This document shows positions 35,101 to 42,492 of a DNA stretch of 64,000 nt, one piece after another. Below the pieces are notes generated by a model that saw nothing but the letters and a program-made list of their open reading frames with translations, did no database searches and was not told where the DNA came from. Positions within the stretch are counted from its first letter, which is position 1; every line of letters starts with the position of its first letter. The position numbers were made by a program, and so were the translations under genes. This DNA is from Caenorhabditis remanei (lineage: Eukaryota; Nematoda; Chromadorea; Rhabditida; Rhabditidae). Location: positions 1,736,001 through 1,800,000 of the forward strand of contig NC_071328.1 in the NCBI RefSeq assembly GCF_010183535.1, written 5' to 3'.

Positions 35101-36279
35101 GGTTTTTGAGATGATTTGGAGTGAAAAATGGAGATTTTAGCAGAATTTTCAAATCGAAAACTAGAAAAATCGGGTATTTTCCGAGTTTCAGACGCGTCCA
35201 GGGCGCGCCAGACTCCTGTTTTTCTTGATTTTTATGATTCAGAGACGCGTCAAAAGCACCCCAGTCTCCAAATTTTATACTTCTGAGAGAATACAGTCTA
35301 TTTCCAACGCGTCGAAGACACGCCAAACTCCCATTTTTTGAGTTTTCAGTGGTTTAAAGATGGATTTTCGATGGGTTTTAAGAGATTTTTACACGAAACA
35401 TCGCGCCAAAGGCACGCCATGCTTCATATTCTCCAAATGGATACAGTAATCCTATCAAACGCGCCGAACGCACGCCAGATGTAACTTTATTTGACGCGTC
35501 AAAGGAACCCCCTTTTCAGTCGCATTTTGAGCTATTAAATTGTACTCAAACGCGCCAAACGCACGCCAGACTCCCATTTTAGGAGTTTTCAATCGTTTTT
35601 TTTTCCGATTTTTGAGCGATTTTTCGCATTTTTCAATTGATTCACTGAAAAATAGATTTTCAGTCATTTCTGACCGGATTTAGCTCAAAAACTACGAAAT
35701 TTTTGGTTTTCCTTTGCGCAAAATCCGATTTTAGCGCTGTTTTTCGACGTTTTTTACAGATTTCTCAAAGTTTCTGATGCGATTTCATCATTTTCCGCAA
35801 TAATCTTCAAATTTATCGTCGGAAAGCTTATTTCAGCAAAAAAACCGATTTCATCACATTTTCCCTTCAAAAAATCGATTTTTGGTCGAATTTTCTCGAA
35901 AAACATGAATTTTTCTATGATTTTTCATATAAATTACCAAAAAAAAAACCACAAAAAACTCACTATTATGCGACAAAGTCTCCTCGTCTTTCAGAATTTT
36001 TCCCGTATAAATAATACATATTTGCTCCTTGTTGGCAGTTGGGACGAGCACTAAAACCTTGTCTTTGAGCTGAAAAATATCGATTTTTGGGTTTTTTTTT
36101 TTCGAAAAAAGCTGAAAATATCGATTTTTGGAGTTTTTTTTGGGTTTTTTTTTCCTCAAAAAAGCTGAAAAAGCTGAAAAACCTACATCTGACACCGTTG
36201 CGTCTGGCGCAATTTCGACTTCATACTTTTGCGTCGGCGATTTCACGAAAACCTTGATAAGTGCGCTCTCCTCCGACAT
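17169..36279 (-). CDS. ubql-1: Ubiquilin, 10 exons, 514 aa
   Basis: Ubiquilin is a cytosolic shuttle factor that binds ubiquitinated clients and the proteasome and acts in ER-associated degradation. Exons in transcript order: 36279-36187, 36069-35964, 34604-34267, 33009-32881, 31095-30852, 30015-29876, 28464-28268, 27714-27573, 17961-17868, 17230-17169. All junctions are GT/AG and the phases close to 514 codons plus TAA. Visible domains: N-terminal ubiquitin-like domain at about residues 5-80 (KDKVLVLVP, GDGHTVHLVIRNQNR); Ala/Thr/Pro linker; STI1-type Asn-Pro/Met repeats at about 120-245 and 304-415 (NPNLLRNVTENP, DPNMMRQTMEMMRNPNMM); Gly-rich stretch at about 420-462; C-terminal UBA at about 473-512 (LQSMGFSDRARNLAAL, then GAVERLLN). 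The start codon directly follows a TTTAG acceptor, which suggests trans-splicing. The UBA exons lie 9.6 kb beyond exon 8, an unusually large worm intron full of repeats. The family call is certain; the splice sites are hand-predicted. Confidence 0.93.
17231..17867 (-). repeat. ubql-1 intron 9 with copies of a CTTGTCCACGAGGAGTACAC motif
   Basis: Five copies of CTTGTCCACGAGGAGTACAC or its complement lie at 17302-17323, 17338-17359, about 17484-17503, about 17622-17643 and about 17778-17799. The first two form a perfect 22-bp hairpin. The last two sit in a direct duplication of about 100 bases (17620-17720 and 17776-17873) that includes the exon 9 donor region. A similar motif with one base changed is at about 46,241. 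Confidence 0.8.
19754..20967 (+). repeat. Direct duplication, about 95 bases, flanking a minisatellite
   Basis: 19,754-19,845 and 20,872-20,967 share near-identical sequence: GGCAGAGAGCCATTCGTTAA, GCTCATTATATATTACGAGT, then TGATGTTTATCTGTTCGTGC and CAAACGGCTTGT. The right copy has a short insertion (TAGCCTGC). The minisatellite lies between them. Confidence 0.85.
20132..20756 (+). repeat. 20-bp minisatellite, about 31 units
   Basis: Tandem units of AAATTCGACGGAAAAAGCTT with variants (TTTGAT, TTCAAC, TTCATC, TCCGAC in the variable part, invariant GAAAAAGCTT). It is flanked on both sides by diverged copies of GTGTGAAAGTCTCCTGTGAA followed by CGTAAATCTACAC. The HindIII-site word AAGCTT is kept in nearly every unit. 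Confidence 0.95.
21300..23480. repeat. Field of GGATCTAGAGACGTCTAG / GGGTTACTGTAG repeats
   Basis: About six or more copies of a composite word occur: TTTCTGGATCTAGAGACGTC, a short link, then GATCCTGGGTTACTGTAG. They lie near 21,371, 21,571, 21,920 (inverted), 22,204, 23,210 and 23,394. Further CTACAGTA / TACTGTAG octamers are dense between 22,040 and 22,470. Confidence 0.75.
25230..26070 (+). repeat. Degenerate tandem units of about 200-230 bases
   Basis: Four units share CTGAAGTCAA, then a variable block, then AAGCACACTGG or a variant and GTGAAAATCGTGAAAAATCG. Copies start near 25,235, 25,510, 25,785 and 25,973. The second and fourth are about 95% alike over 100 bases. Confidence 0.75.
27009..27520 (-). 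repeat. Cluster of ACGCGTCAAAGGCGCCCCAG motifs, minus orientation
   Basis: Copies of the dispersed word AAACGCGTCAAAGACGCCCC-AGAC occur in reverse orientation at about 27,034, 27,274, 27,384 and 27,492. The same family occurs in plus orientation in other ubql-1 introns and as an array in chd-1 intron 5. Confidence 0.75.
28500..29830 (+). repeat. Tandem repeat filling ubql-1 intron 6
   Basis: About a dozen degenerate units of roughly 100-120 bases occur, each with GCTGAAAAAGTGGATTTTTT, AAAATCGTCAATTT(T/C)CAG, GAAATGATGATTTT and CATCAATTTTCTCCATTTTC or variants. Two neighbouring units (about 28,845-28,966 and 28,968-29,090) are almost identical. TTTTCAG is on the plus strand, antisense to the gene. 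Confidence 0.85.
30089..30174. repeat. Foldback repeat, 24-bp arms, ubql-1 intron 5
   Basis: The arms GAAAATGCGACGAGAAAGAG-TGTG (30089-30112) and their inverted copy (30151-30174) match at 23 of 24 positions. The loop has GGAGAGACGCAGA, a word also present at 1,330 and, inverted, at 33,415. Confidence 0.8.
30230..30780 (+). repeat. Cluster of ACGCGTCAAAGGCACGCCAG motifs, ubql-1 intron 5
   Basis: About ten spaced copies of (A/G)ACGCGTCAAAGGCRCSCCAG occur, often followed by ACTCC or CCTC. They are the same family as 27.0-27.5, 31.65-31.78, 34.68-34.80, 35.19-35.56 and 48.06-49.56 kb. Confidence 0.75.
31177..31499. mobile_element. hAT-like MITE H1 (GGCCCG subfamily), ubql-1 intron 4
   Basis: This 323-bp element has perfect 19-bp inverted ends CATAGTTGTCAAGGCCCGG and is flanked by the 8-bp direct repeat ATTTTTAG (31169-31176 and 31500-31507). 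Next to the left end is an iterated GGCCCG run; the core is A/T-rich and contains a duplicated AAAATTTGACTTTTTCGCG block. A paralogous copy of the flanks without insertion lies at about 31,876-31,935. It has no coding capacity. Confidence 0.9.
31870..32013 (+). repeat. Tandem copy of the H1 host sequence without H1
   Basis: This stretch matches 31,139-31,176 plus 31,500-31,606 (TTTTCAACTAAAAAACTGTA, then TTTTTAGGCTTTTTTAGAGT, CATAGAGTTT, AGAATTTCCAGATGGATTTC). It is therefore a direct duplicate inside the same intron and serves as an empty site for H1. A GC-rich scrap CCGGCCCGGCCCGTGACAA lies just upstream (about 31,818). Confidence 0.85.
33352..33490. repeat. Imperfect foldback element, same family as 62,099
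   Basis: The left part GCACAGTTACTACAACTGCG and right part GGTAGAGCGCGGTTGTAAGG are diverged inverted copies around a centre with CTCTGCGTCTCTCAATTTCG. The right tip CGTGATAAT and the inner TTTCGGTAGAGCGC match the perfect palindrome at 62.1 kb. The left part recurs at 51.35 kb. Confidence 0.65.
33820..33912. repeat. Small imperfect inverted repeat, ubql-1 intron 3
   Basis: GTCTGTTTGTGTATCTGCAT...CC on the left pairs imperfectly with the run ending ACACAAAGACAGAC on the right. The tips resemble the GTCTGTCCGGATGTCC tips of the 7.9-kb element. Confidence 0.45.
34680..35560 (+). repeat. Dispersed ACGCGTC...GCGCCAG motifs and a duplicated block, ubql-1 intron 2
   Basis: 34,672-34,765 and 35,180-35,275 are direct copies (CCGAGTTTCAGACGCGTCCA, GGGCGCGCCAGACT, TTTTTCTTGATTTTTA, GACGCGTCAAAAGCACYCCA). 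More single motifs lie at about 35,308, 35,403, 35,460 and 35,551. Confidence 0.75.
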
Positions 36280-36284
36280 CTAAA
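36280..36284 (-). promoter_or_regulatory. ubql-1 trans-splice acceptor (TTTAG before ATG)
   Basis: The minus strand reads TTTAATGTTTAG directly against the start codon, a 3' splice site with no exon upstream in frame. It is most simply a spliced-leader acceptor. Confidence 0.55.
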
Positions 36285-37869
36285 CATTAAAAATTGAAGA
36301 AAATTGATAAAAATCAAGAAAAAACAAGAAAAAACGAGTTTAAAACGCGAAAAATCGATTTTTAAAGCCCTAGAATATTCTATATACACAGAAATTTCTG
36401 GAAATTTTTTTTTTTGAGTTTTTTTCGGGTTTTTCTTAGTTTTTCCTGGTTTTTCAAAGATTTTTTAAAGATTTTAACCCCAAAAACTGTATTTTTAATA
36501 AATAAAATAAAATATAATCATTGATCAATAAACGTTGGCTTCCTCCTCCCCCGTAAATCTACCCCCGACCGCATGTGGTCTCTTCGTGTCGAGACCGAAA
36601 TGGGCGGAGTCAGCGAATCAGGGGGTGTCTTCGGCGACGTGTTATTGGCTCACTTCCTACCAATCCCTGGTGTCCACACATAGTGCCACGTGGACCTTGC
36701 GGCTGGTAAAGTGACTAAAATTGAGCGGAATTTTGTCCTTTTTCCCCCTTTTTAGGGGTGTTATTAGTTTATTAGAGATCTAATCTACCCTATAATTAGT
36801 GAGGATCCATCTCTAGCTTCTTTAAAAAAAAATTTTTCAAACTTAAAAAAAAATTTTGAATACAATTTTTCGCCCACCTTTTCTTACTTTTACGCTTAAA
36901 AACCATTCAAAAACCACCACAAAAATTTATTGCACCTATAAATTCCACTTTTTCCATCAAAAATCCCCTTTTCTCATCATTTTTGAATGATTTTTCCATA
37001 AAAATCCAGAAAAAAATCCGCGAATTAAATTGAAAAAAAATTAAATTAAAGGAACATGCAATTTTGCGTTCGCGATATCTCGTCACGAAAACACGTCACG
37101 CCTCTGGCGGCACTCGAACTACGTGGCGCGAGCGCGGTCGCTGTTGTTTTTCTCGACGCCGGCGCCGCCCGTCTCTCTTTTGCGCGTTTTTGCTCGTTTT
37201 TCTCATACAAAATTAATTTTTGACGGATTTTTATCACATAAACACCGGGTTTTCGCTGAAAAATACGATTTTCGAGCTCGGAATCGTCAATTTTAGGCCA
37301 CAAATCGTAAAAATTAGCACATGGCCGCTCGTCTCTTTTTTTTCTCGTTTTTGTCGTAAAAAGGCCTAAAAATTGACTTTTTGACACCTAAGCATACAAT
37401 TTCAGCTGAAAAATACGATTTTCGAGCTCTGAATCGTCAATTTTAGGCCACAAATCGTAAAAATTAGTACATGGCCGCTCGTCTCTTTTTTGCTCGTTTT
37501 TTCTCGGAAAAATGCTTAAAAATTGAATTTTTGACACCTAAGCATACAATTTCAGCTGAAAAATACGATTTTCGAGCTCTGAATCTGAAAATTCAGTCTA
37601 GAAACCAAAAAATTGATCTGAATCGCCTTTCACGTCGCGAAAATGATGACAATTCCGCTGTTTTTTGAACCGCTGTCTCTTTCCCGATTTTCTCGCAAGC
37701 TTTCACCAGAAAACAAGTCTTTTGAAGCCCTCCTTGTGGATTCCCAGCTGAAAATTCCATTTTTGAGCTTTGTTTTGTTGATTTTAGGCCAGAATTCCAA
37801 AATTTTGGTCTTCACTCGCCAATTTTCTCGTTCCCATCCCCCACAAATCCCCCTCTAAACCTATTCTTC
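36285..37869. promoter_or_regulatory. Divergent ubql-1 / pdi-3 promoter region
   Basis: About 1.6 kb separates the two start codons. A compact, non-repetitive GC-richer core lies at 36,540-36,720. It holds CCAAT-N9-CCACA (36660-36678), one base off the mammalian ER-stress element CCAAT-N9-CCACG, and a CCACGTGG box (36686-36693). A second island (37,056-37,170) holds CACGTCA (37092-37098, complement TGACGTG) and ACGTGG (37121-37126). These fit UPR control of pdi-3, but this is inferred from sequence only. 37,252-37,598 is tandemly repeated. Confidence 0.55.
37252..37598 (+). repeat. About 149-bp tandem repeat (2.3 copies) upstream of pdi-3
   Basis: Units begin GCTGAAAAATACGATTTTCG at 37,255, 37,404 and 37,554 (the last truncated). 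They contain TTTTAGGCCACAAATCGTAA, ACATGGCCGCTCGTCTCTTT and CACCTAAGCATACAATTTCA. Each unit ends in TTTCAG, so the array offers several possible trans-splice or outron acceptors before the one at 37,876. Confidence 0.85.
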
Positions 37870-37876
37870 TTTCCAG
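37870..37876 (+). promoter_or_regulatory. pdi-3 trans-splice acceptor
   Basis: TTCTTTCCAG ends at 37,876, three bases before the pdi-3 ATG. A strong 3' splice site with no upstream coding exon is typical of spliced-leader addition. Confidence 0.7.
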
Positions 37877-37879
37877 GTA

Positions 37880-40800
37880 ATGAGTTGGATCCAGGCAGCT
37901 TTGGTCGCCTCCTTCCTGGCTTTCGCCAGCGCTGGAGGAGCCGTCCTCGAGTACACCGACGGTAACTTCGACGATCTCATCCAGACACACGACATTGCTC
38001 TTGTCAAGTTCTACGCTCCATGGTGTGGACATTGCAAGAAGATCGCTCCAGAATATGAGAAGGCTGCCCCAAAACTCGCCTCCAACGACCCACCAGTTGC
38101 TCTCGTCAAGGTAAGCTAACTATCAACTGTCTATTTGTACAGCTTATCGTCGTATTTGGATTGATGCGATGCCATACGAATGGCACACAATGAAAGCTGA
38201 TAAAACAGCTCGGCAAATCGCCGAATTGAATACGATGAAGACAAACACAAAGGATCCTTTGTGTCGTTTTGCGGTTTCGTTATGCATATTGAAACATGTG
38301 CCCACACATATATTATGTATACCGCTTTCCACTCTTTTGTGTCGTTTTGTAATAATGGCTTTGTCGAAAGCGATGACTGACTAAATGGAATTTGTACTTG
38401 TCCACGTATCACTCGGGTGTTTGTCGTCTTCATCTGCACTGGGGAGAAGTAATTAATGATAAGGTCGAGAGTGAGACCGAAAACATCACAAGACTGCGTT
38501 TTCAACACAGCAACAGTTGTCGATGTAAAGTGAAAAAGAGAGCTCTGTTTTCAATTCGAAAACATTGCATCATCTCATCATTAGAAAAGTGCATTCAGAG
38601 TGCAATGGACGTTTGCTGCTAGGTGAAAGTGTATTTTAGAGTGCTAAAAACTGAGTTCTCGAAATAGTGATAGAGATGAACGTTAGAGAAAACAAGAACA
38701 TGAGTTGCCACGTCACACTATTTCTGCCACTGGAGGTCTGTGGTAATTTCGAAGGAAGATGGCTTGCATTTTCAGAATAACAAGTCCCTATATACCTTCA
38801 ATTTTCGTGAAAACTTAACTTCTGACAAAATCTTTCCTTTTTCGAATCACGCGACAAACTGTTTCGGCGGAACTAGTTTCATCTAATTTCTGCAAAATCG
38901 CTCTATCTCTCCTTTGAACACCTCATTCTCAATTTCTCGTGACTATCTCCAGTGGAGATTCTCCAATCAATGTCTTACTAGTTGTCAAGGACGAACAAGA
39001 GACGCTGTCGTTTCAGTGTACGCATATACGCAGCGTTCTGATCATTACAAGAAACTCGACAGACTTCTCTCTTCACGAAAACGTTCTGATAAGAAACAGA
39101 GCAGAGAGATGAAAAACCTTGCTTTTTTTACAAGCTGAAAACCCCTCAATATTTGGGAACCCGGATTTAGCAGTGCGTATTTGAATAAGTCAGCTTGAAT
39201 CTCTGCGCTTCTCTAATATCTAGTGGCTCTCACTTGTTTACATGTTTTCTTCCTTATTACTCAAATGTCCGCATGAGATTCTAATTAACATGTGGTTGCA
39301 CAACAGACGTGCTCGAAAGGCTTACATTCAAGCGACTTGCTCGAGTGTAAGGGAAAGTGTGACGACACTTCTCGCTAGCAAACCTAAAAGAATTGGCATA
39401 TGTACTAATGAGGCTTAAATGTAATGTTTCATCGCTCAGCTTTCCGTTGCATTAGTGTATCACACTTCTATTTTCCACATTAGACAAAAATGTTAAAATC
39501 AATGAAACAAGCATCGCGGTTAACTATCAAGGTTAATTAAACCTTGATTATCGATATCGATAATCGCAGTTCGTAGTCATAGTCTATTTAGTCGAAGCAT
39601 CAAAGTCCAAGAATGTGTTTTCATTTTACTTCCGAATCTGAAAATGTAGTCTGTCCTATTGTAGTTGAATGTGTGAATTGTAGTCAGTGTTTAGCAGCCG
39701 CATTGTGAATCGAAAGTGTCCTCATTCTTCATTCTGTTAGTTAGCGTTTCATCAGTCTCTGTTCTATTCTGTTTGGATTGCAAGATATTGTTTAGTGAAA
39801 TATCCATCACAATATTCGATTTCCTGAAACATGCACAAAAATGAACGGACGTTCTTAAAATGGATTTTGAGTTATGACGTGGCATTGCCACTTTGCAGTA
39901 CACAACAACAATATTCTATAATTCCAGGTCGACTGTACCACCGAGAAGACCGTCTGTGACAAGTTCGGAGTCAAGGGATTCCCAACTTTGAAGATCTTCC
40001 GTAACGGAGTTCCAGCTCAAGACTATGATGGACCACGTGACGCTGACGGTATTGTCAAGTTCATGCGCGGACAATCTGGACCATCATCCAAGGAATTGAA
40101 GACTGTCGCCGAGTTCGAAAAGTTCACCGGAGGAGACGAGAACGTCGTTGTTGGTCAGTAACGGTCTTACTTAATCATATCAATCATCATATCATTTTCA
40201 GGATTCTTCGAGAGCGAGAGCAAGCTCAAGGATTCCTTCCTCAAGGTTGCTGACACCGAGCGTGACCGTTTCGCCTTCGCCCACACTTCCAACAAGGACA
40301 TCATCAAGAAGGCCGGATACTCTGAGTACGATCAACCCTTATTAATATAATTTGTGATGATTAATTTGTTTATTATTTCAGTGACATTGCCGTCTTCGTT
40401 CCAAAGAAGCTTCACAACAAGTTCGACTCCAACGAGTTCAAGTACGACGGAAACTACGACACTGATAAGATCAAGAACTTCTTGACCCACGAGACGTAAG
40501 TTGCTTCATGTCTTAAACTGAAAAATGATTCATGTTGTTTCAGTGTTGGACTTGCTGGAATCCGTACTCAAGGAAACTTGTTCCAATTCGAGCAGAAGCC
40601 AATCGTTGTTGTCTACTACAACGTTGACTACGTCAAGGATCCAAAGGGATCGAACTACTGGCGTAACCGTGTCCTCAAGGTTGCTCAAAACTACAAGAGA
40701 AAGGTTCAATTCGCTGTTTCCAACAAGGAAGAGTTCTCTTCTGAAATTGAAACCAACGGACTCGGAGAGCGTAAGGACTCTGATAAGCCAATTGTTGCCA

Positions 40801-41531
40801 TGCTCACCAACGAAGGAAAGTTCCCAATGGACCAAGAATTCAGGTTAGTATAATTGTTCCAGCTTCTAATTTTAATGTCGTGTAGCTAGTATTACTGAAC
40901 TTTAACTAATTTATTATTTTTAGCGTTGAGAATCTTCAACAATTCGTCGACGAGGTCCTCGCCGGAAACTCCGAACCATACATGAAGTCTGAGCCAATCC
41001 CAGAGGAGCAAGGAGACGTCAAGGTTGCCGTCGGAAAGAACTTCAAGCAACTCATCATGGATTCTGATAAGGACGTCCTCATTGAGTTCTATGCTCCATG
41101 GTGCGGACACTGCAAGTCTTTGGCTCCAAAGTACGACGAGCTCGCTGAGAAGGTAATACGGGATTACAGTCTTTGATAGGATCATATATTCATGACTAAC
41201 TTCTGGAAGTCTTTTATTAATTTGTTTATTTTCAGCTCAATAAGGAAGATGTCATCATTGCCAAGATGGATGCCACTGCCAACGATGTGCCACCACTCTT
41301 CGAAGTTAGAGGGTACGTTAATACAATCAACATCTTCTGAAAGTAGATCAATTAATTATTTTCAGATTCCCAACTCTCTTCTGGCTTCCAAAGAACTCCA
41401 AGTCCAACCCAATCCCATACAACGGAGGACGCGAAGTCAAGGATTTCGTCAACTTCATCTCGAAGCACTCCACTGATGGACTTAAGGGATTCAACCGCGA
41501 CGGAAAGAAGAAGAAGCACACTGAATTGTAA
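37880..41531 (+). CDS. pdi-3: Protein disulfide isomerase, ERp57/PDIA3 type, 8 exons, 488 aa
   Basis: This enzyme forms and rearranges disulfide bonds of secretory proteins in the ER lumen. Exons: 37880-38110, 39928-40153, 40202-40325, 40382-40495, 40544-40843, 40924-41152, 41236-41312, 41366-41531; every junction is GT/AG and the phases close to 488 codons plus TAA. Visible features: signal peptide at about residues 1-18; thioredoxin a domain with active site WCGHC at 48-52; b and b' domains; a' domain with a second WCGHC at 391-395; basic tail ending HTEL, a KDEL-like ER retrieval signal. The start was chosen because TTTCCAG lies three bases upstream as a trans-splice acceptor and the signal peptide starts there. 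Codon use is strongly biased to C-ending codons, as expected for high expression. Intron 1 is 1.8 kb while the others are 48-83 bases. As far as I recall, the length equals that of C. elegans PDI-3. Confidence 0.97.
38706..38715 (-). promoter_or_regulatory. UPRE-like site TGACGTGGCA
   Basis: The plus strand reads TGCCACGTCA. The complement TGACGTGGCA matches the XBP1/ATF6 unfolded-protein response element core TGACGTGG. It lies in intron 1 of a PDI gene, a classic UPR target. The same decamer also occurs at about 10,350 and 11,677 outside genes, which weakens the case. Confidence 0.5.
39875..39884 (+). promoter_or_regulatory. UPRE-like site TGACGTGGCA
   Basis: Second exact copy of TGACGTGGCA, in plus orientation, 43 bases before exon 2 of pdi-3. 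It is a candidate XBP1/ATF6 site by motif match only. Confidence 0.5.
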
Positions 41532-42492
41532 TTTGAATTATTACTTTAGCAGATTTTTATCAATCCCCTCCCACTTGTTTTCATGTAATTTATTTATTTA
41601 TTTGTTTGCTGCTTCGTATAGGGTTTTCCAATCGAAGATTTTTTCAACTTGACGGTTGTATCACGGTTTTTTCTTGTTTTATGATGTAAAAAGGACCGTT
41701 TGGTGCCTTATATCCGACGTTTATAGCGTTGATTCCTTTAATAAACCTTCTGGTCACTGGATATCGACTTTTTCCACACAAATACACAACAATATTGAGT
41801 CGAAAGTGACGAATTCTATCAAAGAATGCAAGTTTGAATTGGCGGCGAATGAAACGAGCACCCTTGATTGCGAGCGGTCGCGTCGCGGTCTCTGAGGTGT
41901 TCAAGTCTTGGCATTTCTCGTTTTTCCGGGGTGCGCATCTCGTTTCGACCCTTTTTCTCGGCTCAAAATGTAAATTTTTGAATTCTGAAAGTTTCCAGGG
42001 GTAGATCAACTCAATTCAATCGATTTTCAGCATAAAAAAACACAAAAATCCATTGGGAACCGCCTGAAATAGGCCGAGAAAAATCGATTATCTCGGACGG
42101 CTTTTTCGCCAGATTTTGTGGAAAATTGCAGATTTTTCAATAATTTTTCGATGAATTTTATTAAATTTTATGTTTTATAGCATATTTCGATCCGTTTTTC
42201 ACGATGGTTAAGCCAAAAATCGATTCTGAACGTGCTGGAATTTTTAAATCGATTTTTTCTGAAATTTTCAAATTATAATCATTTTTAATTTTTTTTCGAC
42301 GTTTTATAGGTAGAAAATTGAAATAAAAATGAATAAAAGGTTTATTTGTCTGAATTATTGCTGAAAATCCGAGAAAATTGAAGAAAAATAGAGAAAATAA
42401 TTTTTTATTTTTGAAAAAAAAAATTCTTACTGTAATTTCGTGGCGAGACTCAATTTTTTAAATTAATTAATATAAAATAATGATTTGAAGGA
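41532..42492 (+). other. pdi-3 / chd-1 intergenic region
   Basis: It holds the pdi-3 3' UTR and presumably the chd-1 promoter. An AATAAA at 41740-41745 is the best poly(A) signal. A GC-rich patch at 41,838-41,945 (GGCGGCGAATGAAACGAGCA, GCGGTCGCGTCGCGGTCTCT) could be the chd-1 core promoter. The 960-bp gap is long for a worm operon, and no SL2-like arrangement is evident. Confidence 0.5.
41740..41745 (+). promoter_or_regulatory. pdi-3 poly(A) signal AATAAA
   Basis: Canonical hexamer about 210 bases after the stop codon. Confidence 0.55.

Larger units (their letters stand above)
38111..39927 (+). other. Long pdi-3 intron 1 (1,817 bp), likely regulatory
   Basis: Unlike the other introns here, it has few A/T homopolymers and almost no repeats, as if selected. 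It contains palindromes GATTATCGATATCGATAATC (about 39,545) and ATCAAGGTTAATTAAACCTT-GAT (about 39,527), and two copies of TGACGTGGCA in opposite orientations. Open frames of up to 125 codons are present, but none resembles a family. A nested non-coding RNA or enhancer are both possible. Confidence 0.55.

Noticed and set aside
38131..38508. 125-codon minus-strand frame in pdi-3 intron 1
   Set aside because: No family resemblance and another frame overlaps it; better read as regulatory or non-coding intron sequence.
41532..42492. pdi-3 and chd-1 as a worm operon
   Set aside because: The 960-bp gap is far above the usual roughly 100-bp spacing, and no trans-splice acceptor sits just before the chd-1 start.
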